A stretch of DNA of 37,151 bases from Bacteroidota bacterium (GCA_014584605.1 JACTMO010000037.1:1-37151); one strand, 5' to 3'; positions 7,669-15,882 are shown, numbered from the stretch's first letter. Made by a program: numbers and translations. Notes: generated from the letters alone by a model not told the origin.

Positions 7669-9579
7669 ATGGAGACCCCCGCCAAGCCCAAGACCGTTGA
7701 GCCGCGCCAGAACGTGGTGATCCTTTTCGCCGGCGACAGCGGCGACGGCATCCAGCTCACCGGTGCACAGTTCACGGACAACAACGCGCTCTTCGGGAAT
7801 GACGTCAGCACCTTCCCCAACTACCCCTCGGAGATCCGTGCGCCGCAGGGCACGCTGGCCGGCGTCAGCGGCTTCCAGCTCCACTTCGGCAGCGTGGAGG
7901 TGTTCACCCCCGGCGACCGTTGCGACGTGCTGGTGGTGATGAACGCCGCCGCCCTCAAGGCCAACCTGCACAAGCTCAAACAGGGCGGCATCATCGTCGC
8001 CAACACCGACGGCTTCGACCGGAAGAACCTGCGCCTGGCCGGCTACCCGGAAGGAACGGGGGACGGCGATGCGAACCCGCTCACCGACGGCTCCCTCGAG
8101 GCCTACAAGCTGCACAGCGTGGACGTGACCAAGCTGACACGCGCCGCGCTCGAGGGCACCACCCTCGGCATGAAGGAGAAGGACCGCTGCAAGAACATGT
8201 TCGTGCTGGGCTTCATCAACTGGATGTTCAGCCGCGAACTGGACAACAGCGAGCGGTTCCTGGAGCACAAGTTCGGGCGGAAGCCCGAGCTGATGGAGGC
8301 CAACCGGCGGGTGCTCCTGGCCGGGTACCACTACGGGGAGACCAGCGAGACCTTCACCACGCGCTTCGAGGTGAAGCCCGCGCCCATGCCCAAGGGCACC
8401 TACCGCAGCATCACCGGCAACCAGGGCACCGCGCTGGGCCTGCTGGCCGGTGCGCAGAAGGCCGGGCTCGACCTGTTCTACGGCAGCTACCCGATCACGC
8501 CGGCCAGCGACATCCTGCACGAGCTGAGCCGCCACAAGAACCTGGGCGCGATCACCTTCCAGGCCGAGGACGAGATCGCCGCCATCGCCTCGGCCATCGG
8601 TGCCAGCTACGGCGGCGCCATCGGCATGACGGCCAGCAGCGGCCCTGGCATTGCCCTGAAGATCGAGGCCATGGGCCTGGCCTTCATGCTCGAACTGCCG
8701 CTGGTGATCGTGAACGTGCAACGCGGCGGCCCCAGCACGGGCCTTCCCACCAAGACCGAGCAGGCCGACCTCTGGCAGGCCGTCCATGGCCGCAACGGCG
8801 AGGCGCCCATCCCGGTGCTCGCCGCCAGCACCCCCGTGGATTGCTTTGAGATGGCCTTCGAGGCCGTGCAGCTCGCCGTGGAGCACATGACGCCCGTGAT
8901 CCTGCTCACCGACGGCTACATCGCCAACGGTGCCGAGCCCTGGCGTTTCCCCAGTTCCAAGGACCTGCCCACCATCACGCCGAACCACATCAAGAGCCCC
9001 AACGACGGCGACCGCTTCCTGCCATACCTGCGCGATGCGCGCGGCGTGCGCCCCTGGGCCCTGCCCGGCCAGGCGGGTCTGCAGCACCGCATCGGCGGCA
9101 TCGAGAAACAGGACGGAACGGGCAACATCAGCTACGACCCGGCGAACCACGAGAAGATGGTGCGCCTCCGGGCCGAGAAGGTGGCCCGCATCGCGGACCG
9201 CTTCCGGCCCATCCGCCTGGACAGCGGACCGCCCGAGGGCGACCTGCTGATCACGGGCTGGGGCAGCACCTACGGCGCCATCCGGACCGCCGCGCTGCAA
9301 CTGCAGGCCGAAGGGTACAGCGTGGCCCACGTGCACCTGCGCCACCTCTTCCCCTTCAACAAGGGGCTTGGCCCCCTGCTGAAGAAGTACCGCCAGGTGC
9401 TGGTGCCCGAGATGAACAGCGGCCAGTTGCGCCAGCTGCTGCGCGCCGAGTATCTGGTGGACGCCCGGGGCCTCAGCAAGGTCCAGGGGCTGCCCTTCAC
9501 CAGCGAAGAGATCCACAACGCCGCCCTCGAACTGTTGACGCTTAACGCCTCCGCCGCGGCCCCGGCGACCCAAGCATGA
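7669..9579 (+). CDS. korA: 2-oxoacid:ferredoxin oxidoreductase, fused gamma-alpha subunit
   Basis: The protein has 636 residues. The N-terminal third (from about residue 14, VVILFAGDSGDGIQLTG) is the gamma domain that contacts CoA. From about residue 245 the alpha pyrimidine domain follows, with ITGNQGTALGLLAGAQKAG, the SYPITPAS motif and GPSTGLPTKTEQADL, then a C-terminal domain (LITGWGSTYGAIRTA). With the beta subunit it converts a 2-oxoacid (2-oxoglutarate is the usual substrate of this two-subunit type) plus CoA and oxidised ferredoxin to the acyl-CoA, CO2 and reduced ferredoxin. Substrate preference cannot be read with certainty. The stop overlaps the korB start as ATGA (9576-9579), ensuring equal synthesis. 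Confidence 0.93.
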   Translation: METPAKPKTVEPRQNVVILFAGDSGDGIQLTGAQFTDNNALFGNDVSTFPNYPSEIRAPQGTLAGVSGFQLHFGSVEVFTPGDRCDVLVVMNAAALKANLHKLKQGGIIVANTDGFDRKNLRLAGYPEGTGDGDANPLTDGSLEAYKLHSVDVTKLTRAALEGTTLGMKEKDRCKNMFVLGFINWMFSRELDNSERFLEHKFGRKPELMEANRRVLLAGYHYGETSETFTTRFEVKPAPMPKGTYRSITGNQGTALGLLAGAQKAGLDLFYGSYPITPASDILHELSRHKNLGAITFQAEDEIAAIASAIGASYGGAIGMTASSGPGIALKIEAMGLAFMLELPLVIVNVQRGGPSTGLPTKTEQADLWQAVHGRNGEAPIPVLAASTPVDCFEMAFEAVQLAVEHMTPVILLTDGYIANGAEPWRFPSSKDLPTITPNHIKSPNDGDRFLPYLRDARGVRPWALPGQAGLQHRIGGIEKQDGTGNISYDPANHEKMVRLRAEKVARIADRFRPIRLDSGPPEGDLLITGWGSTYGAIRTAALQLQAEGYSVAHVHLRHLFPFNKGLGPLLKKYRQVLVPEMNSGQLRQLLRAEYLVDARGLSKVQGLPFTSEEIHNAALELLTLNASAAAPATQA

Positions 9580-10607
9580 GCACCGCGAACACCAGCCCCG
9601 CAGCACCGACGAAGGTCGACCTCTCCAGCGACCAGGAAGTGCGGTGGTGCCCCGGATGCGGGGACTACAGCATCCTGAAACAGGTGCAGACCCTGCTCGA
9701 GCAGAGCGGAAAGCGGAGGGAGGAGATCGTCTTCATCAGCGGCATCGGCTGCAGTTCACGCTTCCCGTACTACCTCGACACCTACGGCCTGCACGGCATC
9801 CACGGCCGGGCCCCCGCCATCGTGAGCGGGCTGCGCAGCGTGCGCGCCGACCTCAGCGTGTGGATGGTCACCGGCGATGGCGACGCCCTGAGCATCGGCG
9901 GCAACCACATCATCCACCTGCTGCGCCGCAACGTGGATGTGAACGTGCTGCTGTTCAACAACGAGATCTACGGGCTCACCAAGGGGCAGTACTCGCCGAC
10001 CAGTCCGGAGGGTGCGGTCACGCGCAGCACCCCGATGGGCAGCACGGACCATCCCTTCAATCCGCTCGCCCTGGTGAAGGGCGCCGACGGCACCTTTATC
10101 GCCCGCTGCATGGACCGCGACCCGAAGCACATGCGCGATGTGCTCGCCCGCGCCGATGCCCATCGGGGCACCAGCCTGGTGGAGGTGTACCAGAACTGCA
10201 ACGTGTTCAACGACGGTGCCTTCGAGGTCTTCACCGAGAAGGGCAGCAAGCCCGACCACACCCTGTTCGTGGAGCACGGCAAGCCGCTCGTGTTCGCCAA
10301 CGGAACCAAGGGCATCAGCCTGAAGGACATGCGGCCCACCGTGATCGACATCGGTGCCGGGCACTCCGTGAACGACTGCTGGGTGCACGACGAACGCGAC
10401 AGCTTCAAGGCCTCGTTGCTCGTCCGCCTGTTCGACGACCCGCGCAAGCCGGGCGGATTCCCGCGGCCCTTCGGCATCTTCTTCGTGAAGGACCGGCCCA
10501 CCCACGAGGCCAAGCTGCACGCGCAACTGCAGGCGGCGTGGGCCCGCAAGGGGGCTGGCGACCTGGACGCCCTGCTGCGGGGCGATCATACCTGGGAGAT
10601 CGCCTGA
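9576..10607 (+). CDS. korB: 2-oxoacid:ferredoxin oxidoreductase beta subunit
   Basis: This is a 343-residue thiamine-diphosphate-binding subunit. It has WCPGCGDYSIL (Cys25, Cys28), SGIGCSS (Cys59) and YQNCNVF near residue 200, together the four cysteines that hold the single [4Fe-4S] cluster in this family. The ThDP/Mg site is GDGDALSIGGNHI followed by NNEIYGLTKGQ. There is no extra ferredoxin domain, so electrons must leave to a separate ferredoxin. The Mrp and NifU-like genes upstream may supply the cluster. It is co-translated with korA through a 4-base overlap and followed by a hairpin at 10641. Confidence 0.94.
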   Translation: MSTANTSPAAPTKVDLSSDQEVRWCPGCGDYSILKQVQTLLEQSGKRREEIVFISGIGCSSRFPYYLDTYGLHGIHGRAPAIVSGLRSVRADLSVWMVTGDGDALSIGGNHIIHLLRRNVDVNVLLFNNEIYGLTKGQYSPTSPEGAVTRSTPMGSTDHPFNPLALVKGADGTFIARCMDRDPKHMRDVLARADAHRGTSLVEVYQNCNVFNDGAFEVFTEKGSKPDHTLFVEHGKPLVFANGTKGISLKDMRPTVIDIGAGHSVNDCWVHDERDSFKASLLVRLFDDPRKPGGFPRPFGIFFVKDRPTHEAKLHAQLQAAWARKGAGDLDALLRGDHTWEIA

Positions 10608-10640
10608 CCGCGCCCAAGGCCGGAAGCGGGTGGGCGTGAA

Positions 10641-10660
10641 GGCACCGTCCCGAAGGTGCC
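10641..10660. terminator. Hairpin between convergent korB and coiled-coil gene
   Basis: GGCACC (10641-10646) and GGTGCC (10655-10660) form a 6-bp stem with an 8-base loop in the 75-base gap between two convergent genes. It could end both transcripts; there is no clear T run. Confidence 0.45.
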
Positions 10661-10682
10661 GTACGGGTCGGCAACGACTTGC

Positions 10683-11582
10683 TCAGCGCACGGCCTCCAG
10701 CTTGCGCTTCAGGGCCTCGAGCTCGCTCACCGCCTGCTCCTTGGTGACCTGATGCTCCTGCTGGGCCTCCTGGGTGCCGGGGATCGCCTTCTGCCGCTTG
10801 TTGGCGCTCTCCTGCGCATCGGCTTCCTTCTTGATCTGCTTGGCCAGGTCCGCCTGCAGCTTCACCAAACGCCCCTGCACCTTGTTGAGCTTCTCGAGGT
10901 CTTTGGCCTCCTTGCTGGTGTTATAGCGTTCCTTCAGCCTTAGTTCCTCTTTCTGGAGTTGGGCTTGCTTGTCCACCAGCTTGCTCTTCTCCTTCTTGGC
11001 CTTCTCCAGGTCCTCGGCGGCCTTGCCGGCCTTCTCCTGGGCCTTGGCCTGGTCCTTTTGGGCCCCCACCAGCTTGCCCTGGGCCTTGTCCACGATCTTC
11101 TGCTGCGCGTCGATCTGCTGCTGTACGATCGCGCGGTTGACCTGCACGGCCATCGCATGCGCCGCCTCACCGCCACCCGGCACGGCCGTGCTGTCGTTGG
11201 CGGCGAAGGCCACCTGCATGCGTGCCCCACCGTTCTTCTTGTCATTGGCGGCCGTGGCCAGCAACAGCACCGGCGCATCGCCCATCCCCTGCACGGTCAC
11301 CAGGCCCCGCAGGGGCGAGGAGCCGCTGAAGCGCGCCCCCTGGGCCTCATGCACGGACCGCAGGGCGCTCACCGCGGTGCCGGGGTCCGCTTCCCACACC
11401 ATGAAGCTGTGCGCGGGCAGCTTGTGCTTCCCGTTCATCAGGCTGTCCGCCTCCACGACGATGCTGTTGGTCCAGTTGAGCAGGTGCCCGCTGGCGGACT
11501 TCTGCTGGGCGTGCAGGGACGTGCCGAGGGTCGGCAGCATGCAGGCGAGGGTCAGGGTACGGAGGGTGGCGCGACGGTCCAT
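10683..11582 (-). CDS. Secreted coiled-coil protein, unknown function
   Basis: The protein has 299 residues. The signal peptide MDRRATLRTLTLACMLPTLG ends near LHAQQ. A mixed domain of about 125 residues follows (NWTNSIVVEADSLMNGKHK, LVTVQGMGDAPVLLLATAA). From about residue 145 to the end the sequence is almost all Lys, Ala, Glu and Gln helix (IVQQQIDAQQKIVDKAQGKL onward), predicted to be a long coiled coil with abundant charge. No enzyme motif was recognised; the periplasm or outer-membrane surface is the likely location. A TACCTTTG element ends only 4 bases before the ATG, so the mRNA may be leaderless. It lies downstream of the nadE-DUF4421 genes but has its own promoter-like element. Confidence 0.75.
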   Translation of the reverse strand: MDRRATLRTLTLACMLPTLGTSLHAQQKSASGHLLNWTNSIVVEADSLMNGKHKLPAHSFMVWEADPGTAVSALRSVHEAQGARFSGSSPLRGLVTVQGMGDAPVLLLATAANDKKNGGARMQVAFAANDSTAVPGGGEAAHAMAVQVNRAIVQQQIDAQQKIVDKAQGKLVGAQKDQAKAQEKAGKAAEDLEKAKKEKSKLVDKQAQLQKEELRLKERYNTSKEAKDLEKLNKVQGRLVKLQADLAKQIKKEADAQESANKRQKAIPGTQEAQQEHQVTKEQAVSELEALKRKLEAVR

Positions 11583-11586
11583 GCCG

Positions 11587-11594
11587 CAAAGGTA
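11587..11594 (-). promoter_or_regulatory. -7 promoter element of the coiled-coil gene
   Basis: TACCTTTG on the minus strand is a full match to TAnnTTTG. It is followed by CGGC and then the ATG at 11582, which puts the expected transcription start at or next to the start codon. Confidence 0.55.
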
Positions 11595-11621
11595 CTTGTG
11601 CGTGATGCAGATGCCGCCCTT

Positions 11622-12719
11622 TCACAACAGGCCCGGACGGCCCATCGCCTTGTCGATGAAGCCGATGCGGGCCGGGATGCGGTAGGCCACGAAGAGACGG
11701 AGGTTGCCCACGTTCCATTCGTAGCTGGCGTCGCGTGCGGGATCGGTGCTGGAGGTCTCGTTCGAGGCGGACAGGCCCACGCAGGTACGGGCGCTGTTGT
11801 ACCCCAGGGCGACGCGCAGCTGGGAGCGCAGCCCCGCACCCCAGAGCACCTCGCGGTGGTCGGTGTCCTGCTGCGGATACCACCCTTCGCTGCGCACCAG
11901 CCCCACACCGCCGGCGATGGAAAGCGCGAGGAACACGTGGCGCCGGATGACGAAGGTGTGCGCGTAGCCGAGCAGCCCGCCGAGCTCGAGCTGCTCCAGC
12001 CGGCGGAAGCGCAGGGCAGGGGCGAACAGGCTGTCCACTTCCTGCGGGATCTCCGGCCGGTCCGAACGCAGGGCCTGGAACACACCGTAACCGCCCACCA
12101 GCATGGCCCCGGCGCTGCGCAACTGCCAGGCGTCCTGGTTGAACGCAGCACGGTAGCTGAAGCGCCGGTTGCCGACGATGTGCAGCAGACTGAGCCCAAG
12201 GTTCTCCTGCACCAGGTCCGGCCGCAGGCGGTTCTCGCGCAGGATGCGGTCGTACACCGTGTCGCCGACCAGAGAGCCGGGATAGTTCAACACGTCGATG
12301 TAGTAGCCCTTGTAGGACTGTGCGAACAGGTTGACCGCGAAGCGCCGACCGAACAGGTTCCCCTGGCCGTCGAGGTAGCGCGTGTCCCCCAGCTCGGCAT
12401 CGTCACCGTTCAGAAAGCCGAACCCGAAACCGAGGTTCAGCGTCATCGCCCGGTAGCTGGCGCCCACGCCGAGGTTGACGTTGGTGTTGGGCCGGTAGGT
12501 CACCCGGCTTTCCCGTGCCGCATCGCGCAGTTCCACCGCGTTGAACTTGGTGCTCATGAACACCCGCACGGTCAGCAGGTGGGTGAGGTCGAGCACCCGC
12601 GTGCTGTCGAAACCGCCGTTGGCGGGCGCCGGCCGGTGCACCTCCTCCTGTGCGCTCAGTGGCAGGGCCGCAAAGGCCGGGAACACCAGGAGCAGGGCGA
12701 CAGGGCGGGCGGCTTGCAC
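11622..12719 (-). CDS. DUF4421 family outer-membrane beta-barrel-like protein
   Basis: This is a 365-residue protein with a signal peptide (MQAARPVALLLVFPAFAALP, cleavage near LSAQE). The body is rich in alternating aromatic/glycine strands typical of an outer-membrane barrel: YRPNTNVNLGVGASYRAMTL, LNLGFGFGFLNGD, FAVNLFAQSYKGYYIDV, NRRFSYRAAFNQ, LRVALGYNSARTCVGLSAS. The order RPNTNVNLGVGASY and SYKGYYI are hallmarks of the DUF4421 family, found mainly in Bacteroidota with no assigned function. The start lies 6 bases after the nadE stop, so both share a transcript, although no functional link to NAD synthesis is evident. Confidence 0.82.
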   Translation of the reverse strand: MQAARPVALLLVFPAFAALPLSAQEEVHRPAPANGGFDSTRVLDLTHLLTVRVFMSTKFNAVELRDAARESRVTYRPNTNVNLGVGASYRAMTLNLGFGFGFLNGDDAELGDTRYLDGQGNLFGRRFAVNLFAQSYKGYYIDVLNYPGSLVGDTVYDRILRENRLRPDLVQENLGLSLLHIVGNRRFSYRAAFNQDAWQLRSAGAMLVGGYGVFQALRSDRPEIPQEVDSLFAPALRFRRLEQLELGGLLGYAHTFVIRRHVFLALSIAGGVGLVRSEGWYPQQDTDHREVLWGAGLRSQLRVALGYNSARTCVGLSASNETSSTDPARDASYEWNVGNLRLFVAYRIPARIGFIDKAMGRPGLL

Positions 12720-12725
12720 GGTCCG

Positions 12726-13523
12726 TCAGGCCTTGAGCGCCATGGGGACCCGGCACACGGGGACCGGTTCCATCTTGTGGCGGTTGGCCGCGTGGCGGCG
12801 GTCGAAGATGGCCAGCACCTCGCGTTGGCGGGCCGTGAGCTGCGCGTCCTGCACGGCCTCCCCGCGCTCGCGCAAGGCCATGGCCCACTCCAGCTCGGGG
12901 TAGCTCGCACCGATCTGGTCCTCGTCGCTGCGGTCGTCGCCGAACAGGCCGTCCGTGGGTTTGGCCCGCAGGATGCACTCGGGCACACCGAGCGCACGGG
13001 ACACGGCGTACACCTCGGTCTTGGTGAGGTCGGCGATGGGGGAGAGGTCCACGCCGCCATCGCCGTACTTGGTGAAGAAGCCCACCCCGAAGTCCTCCAC
13101 CTTGTTGCCCGTGCCGGCCACCAGCCGGCCATGGATGCCGGCGAGGTAGTACAGCGTGGTCATCCGCAACCGGGCCCGCGTGTTGGCCAGCGCCAGGTCG
13201 GTCACTGCGGATGATGCGCCTCGTGGCAGTACCGAACCCAGGAGGTCGAACGTGGGGGTGAGGTCCACGCGTTCCAGCGCGACGCCGGGGTGTGCCGCCT
13301 GCAACCAGGCCACCTGTTCCAGGGCCCGCTGCACATGCCCTGCAGCCTGATGGATGGGCATTTCCACACAAAGCGTGGGCAGGCCGGTGCGTGCGCACAA
13401 CGTGCTGGTGAGCGCGCTGTCGATGCCACCGCTCACCCCCACCACGAAGCCGCGCTGGCCGCTTTGGATGCAGCGGTCCTTCAACCAGCCGGTGATGTGG
13501 TCGGCGACGGCGATGCTGTCCAT
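12726..13523 (-). CDS. nadE: NH3-dependent NAD+ synthase
   Basis: The protein has 265 residues. The ATP pyrophosphatase loop is VSGGIDSALTS (30-40), and later motifs are AGTGNKVEDFGVGFFTKYGD, DLSPIADLTKTEVY and the tail RRHAANRHKMEPVPVCR. It amidates deamido-NAD+ to NAD+ using ATP. There is no N-terminal glutaminase domain, so ammonia is the expected nitrogen donor. ATG 13523 (MDSIAVADHI) is chosen because the frame further upstream runs antisense-like through the barrel gene. A G/C-rich hairpin lies 13 bases before the start. nadE next to gldB/gldC is a recurrent Flavobacteriia arrangement, to my knowledge. Confidence 0.94.
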   Translation of the reverse strand: MDSIAVADHITGWLKDRCIQSGQRGFVVGVSGGIDSALTSTLCARTGLPTLCVEMPIHQAAGHVQRALEQVAWLQAAHPGVALERVDLTPTFDLLGSVLPRGASSAVTDLALANTRARLRMTTLYYLAGIHGRLVAGTGNKVEDFGVGFFTKYGDGGVDLSPIADLTKTEVYAVSRALGVPECILRAKPTDGLFGDDRSDEDQIGASYPELEWAMALRERGEAVQDAQLTARQREVLAIFDRRHAANRHKMEPVPVCRVPMALKA

Positions 13524-13536
13524 GGAGCGTTGAAAT

Positions 13537-13569
13537 GGAAAGGCCCCGCGATGCTGCGCAGGGCCTTCC
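13537..13569 (-). terminator. Hairpin between barrel gene and nadE
   Basis: On the minus strand GGAAGGCCC pairs with GGGCCTTTCC around a loop of about 13-14 bases (9 bp with one G-T), followed by TTTCCATTTC. It is placed to end the barrel transcript, but it is only 13 bases from the nadE ATG, with no room for a separate promoter in between. Confidence 0.6.
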
Positions 13570-13588
13570 GCATTGCGATGGCCTGCGA

Positions 13589-14338
13589 TCAGAAGTACAC
13601 CCCGAGCAACAGCTCGCCGTAGTGGAGCTTGCCGTGCACCTCCACTTCGTCCGTCAGTTCCTCGCTCGCCTCCCGCTTGAAGAGCTTCTGCTTGTCGAAG
13701 GTGTCGGTGAAGCCGTTGTTGTAGTTGATGCCAAAGACCATGGTGGTGTTGCCGGCGAACTTGTACTCCGCACCGATGCCCACCACCAGCGAGGCCCGGA
13801 AAGGCACCGTTTCCGAATGGATGCTGGCCTTCTCCTCGTGGGTGAACTTGGCGTCCTGCCCGAGGCCGGTCGCAGCGGCATCGTACGTGTACCGGTCGCT
13901 CTTGGCCGCGACGCAGAAGGCCGATCCGAAGCCCAACTGGCCGTAATAGGTCATGTAGCCGATCTCGTTGGTCTTCAACTTGATCAGGATGGGCAGCTCC
14001 ACGTACTGGTAGCTGCGCTTGAACGTGAAGGCGGGGATATTCCTGTCCACCCCGGCGAGCTTGGTGTGGTAAGCCGTGCTCTTCTGCTTGGCGCCCGTGA
14101 GGTTGAGGAACAGGCCGGTGCTCAGGGCGTAGTTGTCGCTCCCCAACCGGAAGTCGCTCATCAGGCCGAAGGAGAAGCCCAGGTTCATCCCGTCGCCCTT
14201 CACCTCTTTGGTGTTGGAGGTGATCCAGCTCAGGCTGGGTGCGGCCTTGATGCCGAGTTTCACACCCCGGGAGTCCTGGGCCGTGGTGGCGGTGCCGAGC
14301 AGGGCTGCGGCCGCCAGGGGAAGGATCGCCTTCTTCAT
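13589..14338 (-). CDS. PorT-like outer-membrane beta-barrel protein
   Basis: The protein has 249 residues. The signal peptide is MKKAILPLAAAALLGTATTA with cleavage near AQDS. The mature part begins GVKLGIKAAPSLSWI and continues with barrel strands (NLGFSFGLMSDFRLG, YALSTGLFLNL, YQYVELPILIKLKTNEIG, YYGQLGFGSAF, FRASLVVGIGAEYKF, MVFGINYNNGFTD) and ends with HYGELLLGVYF. YVELPILIKL is the signature of the PorT / outer-membrane beta-barrel family (OMP_b-brl_2). PorT itself is a T9SS component; whether this protein is that or one of many paralogues cannot be told. ATG 14338 is 25 bases after a perfect TACCTTTG element. It is transcribed divergently from gldB with only 11 bases between the two start codons. 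Confidence 0.85.
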   Translation of the reverse strand: MKKAILPLAAAALLGTATTAQDSRGVKLGIKAAPSLSWITSNTKEVKGDGMNLGFSFGLMSDFRLGSDNYALSTGLFLNLTGAKQKSTAYHTKLAGVDRNIPAFTFKRSYQYVELPILIKLKTNEIGYMTYYGQLGFGSAFCVAAKSDRYTYDAAATGLGQDAKFTHEEKASIHSETVPFRASLVVGIGAEYKFAGNTTMVFGINYNNGFTDTFDKQKLFKREASEELTDEVEVHGKLHYGELLLGVYF

Positions 14339-14345
14339 AGGTTTG
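14338..14345 (+). promoter_or_regulatory. -7 promoter element of gldB
   Basis: TAGGTTTG is a full match to TAnnTTTG, followed by CGCG and the gldB ATG at 14350. Transcription would start at or beside the start codon. The element overlaps the first base of the divergent barrel gene. Confidence 0.5.
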
Positions 14346-14349
14346 CGCG

Positions 14350-15384
14350 ATGTTCGTTGGGGCCAAAGGTAATCGGGCCGGGCGCTTGCTCTCGGGCACC
14401 GCGCTGCTGCTGTTCGCCGCCTGCGGCACACCGGACGGCCCGGGCACGGTGGAACCCGTGCCCGTGGAGGTGGACGTCTATCGCCTGGACCAGCTGCTGT
14501 TCAGCGCCCCGCCGGATTCGCTCGCAGCGGCGAGCCTGAGGGCTTACGCCGACCTCGGTGGTTTCTACCGCATCTACGTGGAGCACGTGCTGCGGGCGGC
14601 CCCGATCGAGGACCCGCGGCTGGCCATGGCCCTGCTCCACTTCACGCGCGATCCCGACTGGGCCGCCGCGCAGGCCTCGGCCGACAGCCTCTTCGGGAAC
14701 ATGGAGGCCCAGCGTGCGGCGTTCACGGATGCCTTCGGCAGGTTGAAGGCGCTCTTCCCCGACAGCCTCACCCCACGGGTGGTCGTCTTCAACGCCGGGT
14801 TCAACTACGGCATCTTTCCCACGGACAGTGTGCTCGGCGTGGGCATCGAGTGGTTCATCGGCGCCGACCATCCCGTGGTGGACCTGCTGGCCGCGGAGGC
14901 CTTCCCGAACTACGTGAAACGCCGCATGGAGCCCGCGATGCTGGTGCCCGCCGCACTGAAGGGCTGGCTGATGGTGCACTACCTGCGCGATGCCGCCGGC
15001 GAGGACCTGCTCACCCAGCTGGTGGAAACGGGCAAGGTGAGCGCGCTGCTCGATGCCCTGCTCCCGGGCACGGCACCCGCGCTCAAGCTGGCTTTCACGC
15101 CCGGGCAACTGGCCTGGTGCGAGGCGAACGAATTCCACATCTGGCGGGCGCTGGTGGCCGACGGGCAACTGTTCAGCAAGGACCCCGAGCGCATCGCGGC
15201 CATCCTCAACGATGGTCCCTTCACCAATGGCCTGCCCCGCGAGAGCCCCGGGCATATCGGGGAGTGGATCGGGCTGCGCATGGTCCAGGCCTACCTCAAG
15301 GCCCATCCGGGCACGGAACTGACCGACCTGTTCCACGGCATCGACGCCCGGACCATACTGAAGGACTACAAACCCCGTGACTGA
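14350..15384 (+). CDS. gldB: Gliding motility lipoprotein GldB
   Basis: A 344-residue protein. The N-terminus has a short basic part, then LLSGTALLLFAAC, a lipoprotein-type signal with Cys at the end of the hydrophobic stretch (lipobox FAAC). The body matches GldB: YRLDQLLFSAPPDSL, LADLGGFYRIYVEHVL in outline, IEWFIGADHPVV, YVKRRMEPAMLVPAALKGWL, and near the end DGPFTNGLPRESPG (from residue 288) with GEWIGLRMVQAYL. GldB is needed for gliding in Flavobacterium and belongs to the set of lipoproteins linked to the gliding/T9SS machinery; its exact action is not known. ATG 14350 is 4 bases from a promoter element. gldC follows directly. Confidence 0.9.
   Translation: MFVGAKGNRAGRLLSGTALLLFAACGTPDGPGTVEPVPVEVDVYRLDQLLFSAPPDSLAAASLRAYADLGGFYRIYVEHVLRAAPIEDPRLAMALLHFTRDPDWAAAQASADSLFGNMEAQRAAFTDAFGRLKALFPDSLTPRVVVFNAGFNYGIFPTDSVLGVGIEWFIGADHPVVDLLAAEAFPNYVKRRMEPAMLVPAALKGWLMVHYLRDAAGEDLLTQLVETGKVSALLDALLPGTAPALKLAFTPGQLAWCEANEFHIWRALVADGQLFSKDPERIAAILNDGPFTNGLPRESPGHIGEWIGLRMVQAYLKAHPGTELTDLFHGIDARTILKDYKPRD
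14364..14371 (-). promoter_or_regulatory. -7 promoter element of the barrel gene
   Basis: TACCTTTG on the minus strand lies 25 bases upstream of ATG 14338. It falls inside the first codons of gldB, so the two divergent promoters interlock. Confidence 0.6.
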
Positions 15385-15391
15385 GCATTCC

Positions 15392-15724
15392 ATGAGAACA
15401 TCGCAGATCAGGCTGGACGTGCAATTGGACGAGAACCATGTGCCCGAGCACATCGCCTGGGAGGCCGAGGACGGCGGGGTGCGCAGCGAGGCGAACGCCG
15501 TGCTGCTGGCCCTCTGGGACGAGCGCGAGCGGAACACCATGCGCATCGACCTGTGGACCAAGACCATGGGCGTGGACGACATGAAACGCTTCTTCCACCA
15601 GTGCATCCTCACCATGGCCGACACCTTCGAACGGGCCACGGGCGAGGACCGCATGGCCGCGCAGATGCGCGATTTCGGGTCCTATTTCGCCGAGCACATG
15701 CTGGGTGAGAAGCGGGAGGGCTGA
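15392..15724 (+). CDS. gldC: Gliding motility protein GldC
   Basis: A 110-residue cytoplasmic protein matching GldC in order and length: TSQIRLDVQLDENHVPEHI, WEAEDGG, ANAVLLALWDERERNTMRID, LWTKTMGVDDMKRFFHQ, LTMADTFERAT, DFGSYFAEHML. GldC supports gliding in Flavobacterium (mutants are partly impaired); its mechanism is unknown. ATG 15392 gives the family's normal N-terminus and length. A GTG at 15377 would overlap the gldB stop by 8 bases and add five residues. Either way gldB and gldC are one operon. Confidence 0.93.
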   Translation: MRTSQIRLDVQLDENHVPEHIAWEAEDGGVRSEANAVLLALWDERERNTMRIDLWTKTMGVDDMKRFFHQCILTMADTFERATGEDRMAAQMRDFGSYFAEHMLGEKREG

Positions 15725-15796
15725 TCCCCTCGCGCAGAAAGGCGCCGAGCGGTCTTCAGGGTACGGACGCCCGCGATAGCCCCGGCGTTCCCGTCG

Positions 15797-15814
15797 TGCA
15801 AGGCGGCCCTTGCA
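15797..15814. terminator. Perfect hairpin between convergent gldC and engB
   Basis: TGCAAGG (15797-15803), loop CGGC and CCTTGCA (15808-15814) form a perfect 7-bp stem in the 158-base gap between two convergent genes. It may terminate in either direction; there is no T run. Nothing else was recognised in this gap. Confidence 0.45.
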
Positions 15815-15882
15815 GGGGAGCAAGGAGGCATGGCCGCCCGCCTCCATCGCGAGCGGTCGAGGGCACGGTGCACGCCGCCGCA

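Noticed and set aside
6850..9606. Very long open frame on the minus strand opposite mrp, the NifU-like gene and korA
   Set aside because: It is antisense to three well-supported genes; its composition (Ala, Gly, His, Gln-rich, no motifs) is typical of a GC-rich shadow frame.
13524..14447. Extension of nadE to a 573-codon frame
   Set aside because: The extra part reads antisense-like through the barrel gene in another frame; NadE is complete from ATG 13523.
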